From Actinomycetota bacterium (lineage in GTDB: Bacteria; Actinomycetota; Acidimicrobiia; Acidimicrobiales; Ilumatobacteraceae), in assembly GCA_016700055.1 (NCBI GenBank), contig CP064997.1, positions 992,001 through 1,056,000 on the forward strand: DNA of 64,000 nucleotides. The letters are read 5' to 3'. Positions 1 to 8,364 of the stretch are shown here, one piece after another. Made by a program: the position numbers and the translations under genes. Under the pieces are notes generated by a model that ran no database searches, was not told the DNA's origin, and saw only the letters and a program-made list of their open reading frames with translations. Every line of letters begins with the position of its first letter. The first letter of the stretch is position 1.

Positions 1-2
1 AA

Positions 3-1601
3 GAGGCCGCACTGGCCGTGCCCACCGCCGACCCGGTGCTCGACGCGCCGTACCCGCCGGCCCAGGCGTTCGAGCTGCAGAGCCGTCCGGGCGCGAGCCG
101 CACGATCTACCTCGACTTCGACGGTCACAGCGTCAGCGGCACCGGTTGGAACGACAGCTTCACGTCGGGACTGCCGATCAACGCCGGGGCGTACGACACG
201 AACGGCGCTCCGGCCACGTTCTCCAACGCCGAACGCGAGGTCGTGCAGAGCGTCTGGCTACGCGTGGCCGAGGACTACGCGCCGTTCGACGTGAACGTCA
301 CCACCGAGGACCCCGGCGCGGCAGCGATCGACCGCTCCGGCTCCGCCGACACCGTCTTCGGCACCCGCGTCGTCGTCACCAACACGACCACCATCTACTC
401 GAGCTGCAGCTGTGGCGGTGTGGCTTACGTCGGCACCTTCGACGCCGCCCCCGGCCACGCCTACTACCAACCCGCATGGGTCTTCCAGCGCGGCACGGGT
501 TCGGGTGCCAAGGGCATCTCCGAAGCCGCGTCGCACGAGGCCGGCCACAACCTCGGGCTCAGCCACGACGGCACCGCATCAGTCGGCTACTACTCCGGGC
601 ACGGATCGTGGGCACCGATCATGGGCGTCGGCTACAACCGGCCGATCACGCAGTGGAGCCGCGGCGAGTACGCCGGCGCGAACCAGCCCCAGGACGACCT
701 CGCCGTCATCGCGTCGTACGGCGCGCCGCTCGCGGGCGACGACCACGGCGGCACGGCCGGCGCCGCGACCGCTCTGGCCGGCCCCGCCGTCGATTCCACC
801 GGCATCATCGGGGCGCGCACCGACCTCGACGCGTTCTCCTTCGTCACGGCGGGCGGCACGGTGAACCTCACCGCGGCGCCGGCAGAGGTGAGCGCGAACC
901 TCGACATCCGCCTCGAGCTGCGCGACTCGACCGGGGCGGTCGTCGCTTCGGCAGACCCGGCCTCGGGCGGCACCGGTGACGTCGCCACCGGTCTCGGTGC
1001 CTCGATCACCGCATCGGTCCCCGCTGGCACCTACACGGTGTTCGTCGACGGCATCGGCTACGCGAACCCCTTGAACACCGGCTACTCCGACTACGCGAGC
1101 CTCGGTCGGTACTCGCTCACCGGCACGATCCCGACCGGATCGACCACGACCACGACGACACCGACGACCACCACCACCACACCGCCGGGCACGACGACCA
1201 CGACCACGACTACGACCACCACCACCACCGTGCCGGGCACGACGACCACGACCAGCTCCCCGCCGGGGGCCGCCTTCGACGTCTCGGCGGTGACGATCAC
1301 CGGTGGGGCGGTGGCCGGGGGCAAGTCGGCCAAGGCCGTCGTCACCGTCGTCGGCGCGAACGGGGCGAAGATCGCCGCGGTCAGCGTGAGCGGCACCTGG
1401 GCGCGCAACGGCACCGTCTACAAGACCGTCACAGGGCTGACGAACGACAAGGGCAAGGTGACGCTCAAGTCGGGGACGGTGACCAACCTCGCTCCGGGCG
1501 GGACGCTGCGGTTCTGCGTGACCTCGCTCACCAAGTCGGGTTACTCGTGGAACCAGAACCTGTTCCCGGCCGGCCTGTGCGTCACGTGGCAGTCGCCCTG
1601 A
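3..1601 (+). CDS. Secreted zinc metalloprotease (M12B/reprolysin-like), 5' end outside window
   Basis: Extracellular metalloendopeptidase. The frame is open to the window edge and the first visible residues (AALAVPTAD) look like the end of a signal peptide, so the GTG at 18 is probably internal and the true start lies upstream. The zinc motif HEAGHNLGLSHD (HExxHxxGxxHD, nt 534-569) is followed by a Met-turn IMG about 20 residues on. After the catalytic part come a PPC-like beta domain (nt about 730-1125), a Thr-rich low-complexity linker (nt about 1139-1258) and a C-terminal Ig-like domain containing two Cys, a multidomain layout typical of secreted actinobacterial enzymes. It ends tail to tail with the toxin gene, overlapping it by 20 nt. 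The family call rests on the zinc motif; substrate unknown. Confidence 0.8.
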   Translation, partial: EAALAVPTADPVLDAPYPPAQAFELQSRPGASRTIYLDFDGHSVSGTGWNDSFTSGLPINAGAYDTNGAPATFSNAEREVVQSVWLRVAEDYAPFDVNVTTEDPGAAAIDRSGSADTVFGTRVVVTNTTTIYSSCSCGGVAYVGTFDAAPGHAYYQPAWVFQRGTGSGAKGISEAASHEAGHNLGLSHDGTASVGYYSGHGSWAPIMGVGYNRPITQWSRGEYAGANQPQDDLAVIASYGAPLAGDDHGGTAGAATALAGPAVDSTGIIGARTDLDAFSFVTAGGTVNLTAAPAEVSANLDIRLELRDSTGAVVASADPASGGTGDVATGLGASITASVPAGTYTVFVDGIGYANPLNTGYSDYASLGRYSLTGTIPTGSTTTTTTPTTTTTTPPGTTTTTTTTTTTTTVPGTTTTTSSPPGAAFDVSAVTITGGAVAGGKSAKAVVTVVGANGAKIAAVSVSGTWARNGTVYKTVTGLTNDKGKVTLKSGTVTNLAPGGTLRFCVTSLTKSGYSWNQNLFPAGLCVTWQSP

Positions 1602-2118
1602 GCCTCTTGCTCGTCTCGAGGCTGGCGGCGATGTCCTTCATTCGGCGGTAGAGCCGGAGCGGGTTGTCGGGCGCGGGGATGAACCCGTGGCACTCGTAGA
1701 GATAGGCGGCGTCCTCGTCGATCGCGTCGACCACGACCAGCCGCGCGGCGGCTGCGTCGCCGGCTGCAACCGCCTTCCGGAGCGCCTCGGCCAGCAACGT
1801 CGCGCCGAGTCCAATTCCTTGCTCACTCCGGTCGACAGCGAGTCGAGCGAGCAAGACCATTCCGACTGGGTACGCGGGGAGTCCACGCACGAGCTTCGCG
1901 GGCGCGTCCTGTCTCAGGACGGAACCCATGGTGAGGCTGAAGTAGCCCACGACCCGGTCCTGCTCCACGAGGACGAACGTGCGTGCCGAATCCATCTGCT
2001 GGGCTGCGAGACCGTGGCGTTGCAGCCAACCATCGAGCTCGTCGTTGCCCGAGTCGAACTTGAAGAGGTCGTGTTCGGCGTCCAGCCGCTCTAGACGCAA
2101 ACCCTGCGAAGGCCTCAC
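1582..2118 (-). CDS. TacT-type GNAT acetyltransferase toxin
   Basis: Toxin half of a TacA-TacT (DUF1778-GNAT) type II toxin-antitoxin module. Known members acetylate aminoacyl-tRNA and block translation. It is 178 aa, a normal length. Visible marks are FDSGNDELDGWL near the N-terminus, the strand pair RTFVLVEQDRVVGYFSLT, the acetyl-CoA loop RSEQGIGLGATLL, and the C-terminal YECHGFIPAP where the catalytic Tyr of the family lies. The GTG start overlaps the antitoxin stop by four bases (GTGA), so the two are translationally coupled, antitoxin first. The 3' end overlaps the preceding protease gene by 20 nt. Which tRNA is targeted cannot be told from sequence. Confidence 0.88.
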   Translation of the reverse strand: MRPSQGLRLERLDAEHDLFKFDSGNDELDGWLQRHGLAAQQMDSARTFVLVEQDRVVGYFSLTMGSVLRQDAPAKLVRGLPAYPVGMVLLARLAVDRSEQGIGLGATLLAEALRKAVAAGDAAAARLVVVDAIDEDAAYLYECHGFIPAPDNPLRLYRRMKDIAASLETSKRLRATAT

Positions 2119-2405
2119 CCCTCGCTGAGCTTCGGGTGCTTCTCGAACAGCTCGACGAGCTCGGGCACGACCTCGGCCGGCTTGTCGAGCTCGACGATGA
2201 AGCGATCAAAGGCCTCGTTAGACAGCACCAGGTCCTGGTGCTGCTTCACGACCCGCTTCGCCTTCGAGGTCACTGACTCGAGGACGAACGCGGTGACTGT
2301 CGTGAACTCGAGGTCGGCCGCCTGACGGATGAGGGCGTCCTGTTCGGGCGTCACGCGCACCTCCAGTCGGTGTCGGCGCGACGAGGTTGTGGCGGGCTCA
2401 CTCAT
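2115..2405 (-). CDS. TacA-type DUF1778 ribbon-helix-helix antitoxin
   Basis: Antitoxin that binds and neutralises the downstream GNAT toxin and represses their shared promoter. It is 96 aa. The N-terminal ribbon-helix-helix (RLEVRVTPEQDALIRQAAD, about residues 13-31) is typical of DUF1778; the C-terminal half, rich in Glu and Pro, is the usual toxin-wrapping tail ending FEKHPKLSEG. The ATG at 2403-2405 is preceded by TATCCT with 7 nt between, so the mRNA probably begins at or next to the start codon. Two perfect TGTCCGGACA palindromes lie directly upstream and are the likely autoregulatory operator. Confidence 0.88.
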   Translation of the reverse strand: MSEPATTSSRRHRLEVRVTPEQDALIRQAADLEFTTVTAFVLESVTSKAKRVVKQHQDLVLSNEAFDRFIVELDKPAEVVPELVELFEKHPKLSEG

Positions 2406-2412
2406 GCGGGTG

Positions 2413-2443
2413 AGGATAGCAGTGTCCGGACATTGTCCGGACA
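2413..2443 (-). promoter_or_regulatory. Toxin-antitoxin promoter with tandem palindromic operator
   Basis: TGTCCGGACA occurs at 2423-2432 and again at 2434-2443. Each is a perfect 10-bp palindrome, with one base between and centres 11 bp apart, about one helical turn. A -10-like TATCCT (2418-2413 on the minus strand) lies between the palindromes and the antitoxin ATG. Ribbon-helix-helix antitoxins commonly bind such tandem palindromes cooperatively; here binding would cover the -35 to -10 region. Binding itself is inferred. Confidence 0.75.
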
Positions 2444-2479
2444 GGCCGGTCTTTGAGTCGGCGCCTTCGGACGAGCTGA

Positions 2480-3101
2480 TCAGCGTTCGTTGGCGGCCTG
2501 GTTGTCGGAGGCTTCACCTTCGGTTGCCTCGATGAACGCGGCGGCTTCCATGGCCTCCTGGGAGCACGATGCTGACGATCATCGCCTTGGCCGACGGCAG
2601 GAACTGCTCGCGCTGCAGGTGGTAGATGCGCAGGATCGCCTTGCGGAGCCCGGCCTGCTCCTGTCGGAGCCGCACGACGTAGTTGGCGGGGACGTCGGTG
2701 TTTTCGAGGGTCAGGAACGACGACGAGAGATCCTCGATCGCCGCCTGGCCGTTTCTGGTGTCGCCGGCGTTGATGTCACCGCGAAGCGCGATGACGACCT
2801 GGGTGAGCCGGGCACGCATCTGGTTCATCTCCGGCAGGTGCCAGGTCGCGTTCATCGACTCGGTCTCACGGAGGATCGAGTACAGACCGGCCGCCAGGTC
2901 GGTGGGCGCCCGCTCGGCGTCCTTGTAGTCGGAGAGAGTTCCGGCCACCACGAGGCCCATGACGAACACCCCGCCGCCGATGATGCTCGAGGCGAGCGGA
3001 CTGACCGTCATCCCCTCGACACCGATCGCCCACAACACGGGACGAGCTGAGCCGTGACCGCCACGGCGAACCAGTGGGCGAGTCAGGTGGGGCGCGGTCA
3101 T
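2480..3101 (-). pseudogene. Decayed membrane-protein gene (DUF4239/bestrophin-like)
   Basis: The middle of the gene reads as a membrane protein (ASSIIGGGVFVMGLVVAGTL, then SDYKDAERAPTDLAAGLY and RLRQEQAGLRKAILRIYH), which from memory resembles DUF4239 or bestrophin-like proteins. The uninterrupted frame from the ATG at 3101 ends at 2514. Three breaks are visible. A natural N-terminal helix (WFAVAVTAQLV) is read only with a one-base shift at the C run 3075-3079 and a return shift at 3039-3041. After AKAMIVSIV the expected C-terminal membrane helices are missing, and a plausible tail (QEAMEAAAFIEATEG, stop at 2480-2482) lies in another frame. The start overlaps the permease stop as ATGA. It could instead be an intact short protein or contain sequence errors. 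Confidence 0.5.
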
Positions 3102-4885
3102 ATGCCGAGCGTGAGCATCACGGCCACAGGAGTGACGACGAGGGTGGCGAGCGTCACCGGCAGCCCGAGGCGCACGAAGTCGCCGAAGCGGTAGCCACCA
3201 AGGCCGTACACCATCAGGTTCGTCTGGTAGCCGATCGGGGACAGGAACGAACAGGACGCGCCGATCAGCACCGCGATCGCGAACGAGCGCGGGTCGAGAC
3301 CGGCCTCGTTCGCGGTCGCCACGGCGACCGGGAACATCACCGCCGCCGCCGCGTTGTTGCTGAGCAGCTCGGTGAGCAGCATCGTCGCCGCCAGAACGGC
3401 GACCAGCCGACCGACGTCGCCGAACGGATCGCCGACGGAACCGAGCAGCGAGGCCATCTCGTCTGCCAGACCGCTCTCGCCGACGGCGGCACCGAGGCTG
3501 ATCGACAGCGCGATGGTGAGCACGACGTTCAAGTTGACCGAGCGCCGCGCCTCGGCGGGCGACATCACGCGCAGTGCGAGCATCGCCCCCGCGGCGAGCA
3601 CCGAGGCTTCGAGCAGCGAGAGCAGTTCGAGCGCGCTCGCGATCACCAAGCCGGCGACCGCGATCCACACGAGTGGAGCTCGGGCGCGCCGCGGCGGGGC
3701 CTGCTCGCCGAGGGAGGCGACGAGGGAGAAGTCGCCCTGCTGGCGCCACTGCTCGTCGAACTCGGACCCGGCGAGCACGAGCAGCACGTCGCCTGGGCGC
3801 AGGACCACCGTGCCGAGCTTGCCGCTCACCTCCTCGGCCGCGCGGTGGATGGCGAGCACGGCCGCGGAATAGCGCGAGCGGAAGCCTCCGGCCTTCAGGG
3901 TCGACCCCGCGAGAGCGCTGCGCTCGGACACGACCGCCTCGTAGAGCTGCGCGCCCGGCCGGTCACCCACCCCCGAGACGTGCGGCTGCTCAGCGGAGAC
4001 CAGGCCGGCCACGTCGTGAAGGTCGACCACCTTCGTCACGTCACCGACGAAGTACAGCGTGTCGTCCTCGGCGAGCACGGTGTCCGGCCCAGGTGGCACC
4101 ACGTGGGCGCCACGGGCGAGACCGGCGAGGAACACCCCGGAAAGGTGGCGAAGCCCTGCCTCGGACACCGACCGGTCGACGAGCGGGCCACCGGGAACGA
4201 CCCGCATCGCCACCGTGAAGCGCCTCGCGGACTCCTGGAGCGATGACTCGACCGAGGCGCGGTCGGGCAACAGGCGCTTGGTGAGCAGCACCAAGACCGC
4301 GACGCCCGCCAGCGCCACCGGCAGTCCCACCGGAGTGATCTCGAAGATCGCGAGCGGCTCCTCGCCGGAGCGGCGCAACAGGTCGGACACGACGAGGTTG
4401 GTGGAGGTGCCGATGACCGTGACCACCCCACCGAGGACCGCGGCGAACGACAGTGGCATCAGGTACTTCGTTGCCGAGCCACCGGTCCTTCGCGCCCAGG
4501 TGACGAGCCGCGGGGCGAGCAACGCGACGAGCGGGGTGTTCGGCACGAAGGCAGACACCGCCGCCGTGCCGCCCGCGACGTAGAGCAGCCGGGCGCGGTC
4601 GCTGCGCGCCCCGCTGAGGGCGCGGTCGACGAGTGGTCCGGCAGCACCGGTGACCGTCGCCGCCCCGGCCAGGACGTACAGCGCGGCGATGGTCGCCGGC
4701 GCCGACGAACCGAAGCCGGACAGGGCCTGTTCCTCGTCGATCACCCCCGCGAGCACCAGCACCGCGATCGCCCCGCCCATCGCCACCGCCGCCGGCACGC
4801 GCTCCAGCGCGAGCACGGCGAACGTGGCTACCAGGACGACGAGCGTGATCCAGGCGTCTGCGGGCACAGCGATGCAGCGTTGCAC
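3098..4885 (-). CDS. SLC13-family permease with two TrkA-C domains
   Basis: Inner-membrane anion symporter of the DASS/SLC13 type; members move sulfate, dicarboxylates or similar anions with Na+ or H+. It is about 595 aa: an N-terminal helix bundle, two central soluble TrkA-C (RCK-C) modules (roughly TVAMRVVPGGPL to FVGDVTKV and QLYEAVVSERSALAGSTLK to VLAGSEF), then the second helix bundle with the family signature SFLSPIGYQTNLMVYGLGGY near the C-terminus. The substrate is not readable from these motifs. The start is uncertain: GTG at 4885 or GTG at 4867, both just before the first hydrophobic segment and neither with a Shine-Dalgarno; the longer open frame upstream overlaps the divergent gene and is rejected. 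It shares an ATGA overlap with the broken gene downstream. Confidence 0.85.
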   Translation of the reverse strand: MQRCIAVPADAWITLVVLVATFAVLALERVPAAVAMGGAIAVLVLAGVIDEEQALSGFGSSAPATIAALYVLAGAATVTGAAGPLVDRALSGARSDRARLLYVAGGTAAVSAFVPNTPLVALLAPRLVTWARRTGGSATKYLMPLSFAAVLGGVVTVIGTSTNLVVSDLLRRSGEEPLAIFEITPVGLPVALAGVAVLVLLTKRLLPDRASVESSLQESARRFTVAMRVVPGGPLVDRSVSEAGLRHLSGVFLAGLARGAHVVPPGPDTVLAEDDTLYFVGDVTKVVDLHDVAGLVSAEQPHVSGVGDRPGAQLYEAVVSERSALAGSTLKAGGFRSRYSAAVLAIHRAAEEVSGKLGTVVLRPGDVLLVLAGSEFDEQWRQQGDFSLVASLGEQAPPRRARAPLVWIAVAGLVIASALELLSLLEASVLAAGAMLALRVMSPAEARRSVNLNVVLTIALSISLGAAVGESGLADEMASLLGSVGDPFGDVGRLVAVLAATMLLTELLSNNAAAAVMFPVAVATANEAGLDPRSFAIAVLIGASCSFLSPIGYQTNLMVYGLGGYRFGDFVRLGLPVTLATLVVTPVAVMLTLGI

Positions 4886-4949
4886 AGAGGCCGGTGACGA
4901 CCCCACCCCGCGCCGAGGCGCCGCCGACAGTGGGTGAGAATGGCCGGAC

Positions 4950-7172
4950 ATGAGCCTTCCCCACCAGGCCCCGACACTGCACCACGACGCACCCCTCGTC
5001 GGCGCGGTGGCGGTGTTGAGCGGGCTGCTCGCCACCGTCGCCGGCTGCCAGCCCACCGGGACCCCCGTCGCCGATGCGATCATCTGCTTCTGCGCCGCCG
5101 CGTTCGTCACCTGGGCCGGCGCCACGGCGCCGACGTGGGCGCTCGTGCTCGCCGCGAGCGGAGTCGGGGCGGCGAACCTCGGCCAGCCCGCAATGTTCGC
5201 GCTGAGCGTCGTCGCGCTCGGCGCAGCCGTCGCGATCGCGCTGGCCGCCAGCGGCCAGACGGCGCTGCGGGCACTCGTCGCCGGGCTGATCGTCCAGCTC
5301 GTGCTGCGCCTCGAATGGAGCCCGGTGTTCGCCGGCTCGGCGATGGTCGCCGCCGCGACCGCAGTGCTGCTCGTCGGCACGGGCCTGCGACGGCGTTCGC
5401 CCGACGTCCGCCTCGGCGCGTCGAGGTTGGCGATCGTCGCCGGTGTGCTCGTCGCGCTCGCGCTCGGCGGCTTCGTCGCCGGGGCGATCCAGGCGCGCGC
5501 GTCGGCCGGCGACGGCTACGACCGGCTGCTCGACGGGCTCGACCTGCTCCGCGCGGGCGATCCCCACGGCGCCGCCGCCGCGTTCCACGACGCGAGCACC
5601 CTGCTCGACGACGCGCACGAACGGCTCGACTCCCCCTGGACCCAGCCGTCGCGGGCGGTTCCCGTACTCGCCCAGCACCGCTCGAGCATCCAAGGGGTGA
5701 TCGACCACGCGGCTGTCGCGGCCGATGCCGCCGCCGACGCGCTCGAGTTCCTCGACCTCGACGCACTGACCCTCACCGACGGGGCGATCGACCTGGAAGC
5801 CGTCTCCGTCCTCGCGGCACCCCTCGCCGCTCTGGAGGAGTCGTTGACCGCGATGCGGCTCGCGCTGGACGACGCCGATTCGCCGTGGCTCGCCCCGCCG
5901 CTGCGTGACCGACTCGACCGCGCGATGGAGGAGACGGCCGAGGTGGAGCAGCAGACCGCGCGGAGTCGCCTCGCCGCAGAGCAGCTCCCCGCGATGCTCG
6001 GTGGCGACGGCCAGCGGCGCTACCTCGTCGCGGTCACGACGGGCGCCGAGGCTCGCGGGCAATCGGGTGCGATCGTCGGCTGGACCGAGCTGGTCGCTTC
6101 GGGCGGGAAGCTCCGGGTCGCCGGTGTAGGTGCCGTCGACGACCTCGTCGACGCGCTCGCGGCCGGGGAGCGCTGGCCGCTCGACGCGACCGCGGAGTTC
6201 TTCGAGCGGTACGGCGATCACGGCGCCGGGACTGCCCGAACGCCTGTGGCCGCCGAGATGTGGCGCACGGTGACCATGCCGGCCGACGCGCCGGCCGCAG
6301 CCGCGGTGGCCGCCCAGCTCTACGAGCAGACAACAGGCCGCACCGTCGACGCCGTGGCCTTCGTCGACACCGCCGGCCTCGTCGCGCTCGGCTCGCTCGT
6401 CGACGAGGAGCTGCTCGCGGCCGCGGGCGTGCCGCCGGCGGGGATCACGCCGACCGGTCTCGACGCGCTGGGCGCGAACGCCGTGTTCGGGGTGCTGCTC
6501 ACGGCGTCGCTGCCGCCTCCTCCGACGATCGGGGCCACTCTCGGCCCGGCTGCCGCGGCGGGCCACTTGGTCGTCTGGTCGAACCGCGCGAGCGAGCAGC
6601 TGCTGATGGAGAGGCTCGGCGTCGACGGAGCCCTGCCACCGCTCGAAGGGCGCGACGGGCTGGGCGTCGTCACGAACAACCTCGACGGCAACCATGTCGA
6701 CGCGTTCGTGGAGCGAGAGATCCGCTACGAGTCGACCTGTGACGCGAAGACCGGCAAGGTAGAGGCGATCGCCGCGGTGACCCTCACCAACCGCGCGCCG
6801 AACGAGGGCGGTGATCCCTCCGGGACCAGCCGGACCCTGGTCAGCCTCTACTCGGCGCAGGACCTGGCCAAGATGGAGCTCAACGGGCGCTTCGCCCCTT
6901 CGGCATCGCAGACCGAGGCGGGTTGGCAGGTCCACTCCACGGAGGTCGAGCTGGGCCCGAGCGAGCGGGCCACACTGCGCTTCGAGCTCGAGGGTGGCAT
7001 CGAGGCGCAGAGCTGCGACCTGGTGATCCGCCCGCAACCGGGGCAGCCGGCGCATGTGTCGATCATCGTCGAGGCACCGGACGGCACCGTGTTGTCGGCC
7101 TACGGCGGCGAGATCACGGGCCGCAGCGTGCTGGCCGGAACCGGGCTCACGCCCGTTCACCGCGTGCCCTGA
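4950..7172 (+). CDS. DUF4012 domain membrane protein
   Basis: 740-residue protein of unknown function. About six hydrophobic segments in the first 180 residues are followed by a long extracytoplasmic part. The DUF4012 core is recognisable around residues 340-370 (LPAMLGGDGQRRYLVAVTTG, then GQSGAIVGWTELVASGGKLRV). DUF4012 genes often sit near polysaccharide or glycosyltransferase loci in Actinobacteria; here the convergent neighbour is a DegT-like protein whose 3' end overlaps by 26 nt. GAGAAT lies 8 nt before the ATG as a weak -10. No enzyme motif was seen, so no function is assigned. Confidence 0.8.
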   Translation: MSLPHQAPTLHHDAPLVGAVAVLSGLLATVAGCQPTGTPVADAIICFCAAAFVTWAGATAPTWALVLAASGVGAANLGQPAMFALSVVALGAAVAIALAASGQTALRALVAGLIVQLVLRLEWSPVFAGSAMVAAATAVLLVGTGLRRRSPDVRLGASRLAIVAGVLVALALGGFVAGAIQARASAGDGYDRLLDGLDLLRAGDPHGAAAAFHDASTLLDDAHERLDSPWTQPSRAVPVLAQHRSSIQGVIDHAAVAADAAADALEFLDLDALTLTDGAIDLEAVSVLAAPLAALEESLTAMRLALDDADSPWLAPPLRDRLDRAMEETAEVEQQTARSRLAAEQLPAMLGGDGQRRYLVAVTTGAEARGQSGAIVGWTELVASGGKLRVAGVGAVDDLVDALAAGERWPLDATAEFFERYGDHGAGTARTPVAAEMWRTVTMPADAPAAAAVAAQLYEQTTGRTVDAVAFVDTAGLVALGSLVDEELLAAAGVPPAGITPTGLDALGANAVFGVLLTASLPPPPTIGATLGPAAAAGHLVVWSNRASEQLLMERLGVDGALPPLEGRDGLGVVTNNLDGNHVDAFVEREIRYESTCDAKTGKVEAIAAVTLTNRAPNEGGDPSGTSRTLVSLYSAQDLAKMELNGRFAPSASQTEAGWQVHSTEVELGPSERATLRFELEGGIEAQSCDLVIRPQPGQPAHVSIIVEAPDGTVLSAYGGEITGRSVLAGTGLTPVHRVP

Positions 7173-8286
7173 CGAGCACGTCGGCGATCCACGCCACATC
7201 CGCTTCGGTGAGCGCGGCGCCCGACGGCAGGCAGACGCAGCTCGCCGCGACCCGCTCGGCGACACCGCCGCCGACACGTTCGGCACCGGCGAACGCGGGC
7301 CGCATGTGCACCGGCGTCATCGCGCGCCGCGCGTCGATGCGCTCGGCGTGCAGCGCGGCGACCACCTCGTCGGCCGTGGCGCCGAACAGCACCGGGTCGA
7401 CGGAGATGACCGTCAGCCAGTGGTTCGGTTCGACCCCCTCGGGGCCGGCCTGGAACCGGATGCCGGGAGCCGCTCCGAGAGAGCGCTCGTAGGCGTTGCG
7501 GACGCGGCGACGCGCGTCGATCCGCTGCGGCAACGTCCGCAACTGACCTCGCCCGAGCGCGGCCTGGAGGTTGCCGATGCGGTGGTCGGCCACGATCTCG
7601 GTGTCGTCGGGCCACACCGACGAGTGAGGGTCGCGGCCCGCGAGGTGCCGGGCATGGTCGACGAGGTGGACGTGGTGTGACAAGAGGGCGCCGCCGGTCC
7701 CCGCGGTGACGATCTCGGGCCCGTCGAACCCGAGCACTCCGAGAGCTCCCGTGCGCCCCGCAGGCACTCCGTTCACCATGGCGCCGAGGGCACTCGTCGC
7801 GTCCTCCACCAGCGGCACCCCGTAGTCCTCGCACGTCGCGGCGATGCGCCCGACGTCGGCCATGGACCCGTACAGGTGGCTGCACACCACCGCCGCCGGC
7901 AGAGCACTGCGGTGGGCACGGCGGCGTAGCTCGTCGGCGAGCAGGTTGGGGTCGAGGTGCCAGCCGTCGGGCTCGCAATCGACCAGGCACGGATGAGCGC
8001 CGGCGGCGACGACCGCGGCACCGGCATGGGGCCGGGCGAGGTCGCTGACCAGCACCTCGTCGCCGCGCTGCACGCCGAGCACCGCCAGTGCGAGGTTCAG
8101 CGCGGCGCTCGCGCTGGCCACGGCCACGACGGCTCCGGCCCCGGTGAACCGCTCCAGCTCGGTCTCGAACGAGTCGATGTCGGGGCCGGCCGTGCCGACC
8201 CTGCCCGAGGCCAGGGCCTCGGCCACGAGGTCTCGCTCGACGGGGCCGATCTCGGCGGCGAGCAGGGGCACCTTCCACACCGGCAC
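7147..8286 (-). CDS. DegT/DnrJ/EryC1/StrS-fold protein lacking the PLP lysine
   Basis: Fold-type I aminotransferase homologue of the sugar-aminotransferase family (about 379 aa, normal length). VPLLAAEIGPVERDLVAEAL, SASAALNLAL and VEDATSALGA (Asp162, cofactor ring) match the family. The active-site segment normally reads FxGxKxxTTxxGG; here it is FDGPEIVTAGTGG, so Glu191 stands where the Schiff-base Lys should be. The protein therefore cannot form the usual internal aldimine and may be a non-aminotransferase, a regulatory paralogue or a PLP enzyme of altered chemistry. GTG at 8286 or 8280 is chosen because the conserved domain begins immediately after. The sugar pathway it serves is unknown. 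Confidence 0.82.
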   Translation of the reverse strand: MPVWKVPLLAAEIGPVERDLVAEALASGRVGTAGPDIDSFETELERFTGAGAVVAVASASAALNLALAVLGVQRGDEVLVSDLARPHAGAAVVAAGAHPCLVDCEPDGWHLDPNLLADELRRRAHRSALPAAVVCSHLYGSMADVGRIAATCEDYGVPLVEDATSALGAMVNGVPAGRTGALGVLGFDGPEIVTAGTGGALLSHHVHLVDHARHLAGRDPHSSVWPDDTEIVADHRIGNLQAALGRGQLRTLPQRIDARRRVRNAYERSLGAAPGIRFQAGPEGVEPNHWLTVISVDPVLFGATADEVVAALHAERIDARRAMTPVHMRPAFAGAERVGGGVAERVAASCVCLPSGAALTEADVAWIADVLVRARGERA

Positions 8287-8364
8287 GTGACCAAGTGTGC
8301 CAGGGTCGACTCGCTCCCCCGTCGATCCCGCCGGGTGGAACATGCCCGCTAGCGTCGCCGACCT

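Noticed and set aside
18..20. GTG at 18 as the start of the metalloprotease
   Set aside because: The frame is open to the window edge and the preceding residues look like a signal peptide end, so the gene is truncated by the window.
1139..1258. Thr-codon repeats as a CRISPR or tandem-repeat array
   Set aside because: Irregular ACG/ACC codons in frame with the protease, a normal secreted-protein linker; no spacer structure.
1091..1414. Val-rich minus-strand open frame
   Set aside because: Antisense image of the Thr-codon linker of the protease.
4041..7286. A 1081-codon open frame on the minus strand
   Set aside because: It lies antisense to the DUF4012 gene and across the SLC13 gene, is rich in Arg/Gly/Pro and matches no family. 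Shadow of high-G+C coding DNA.
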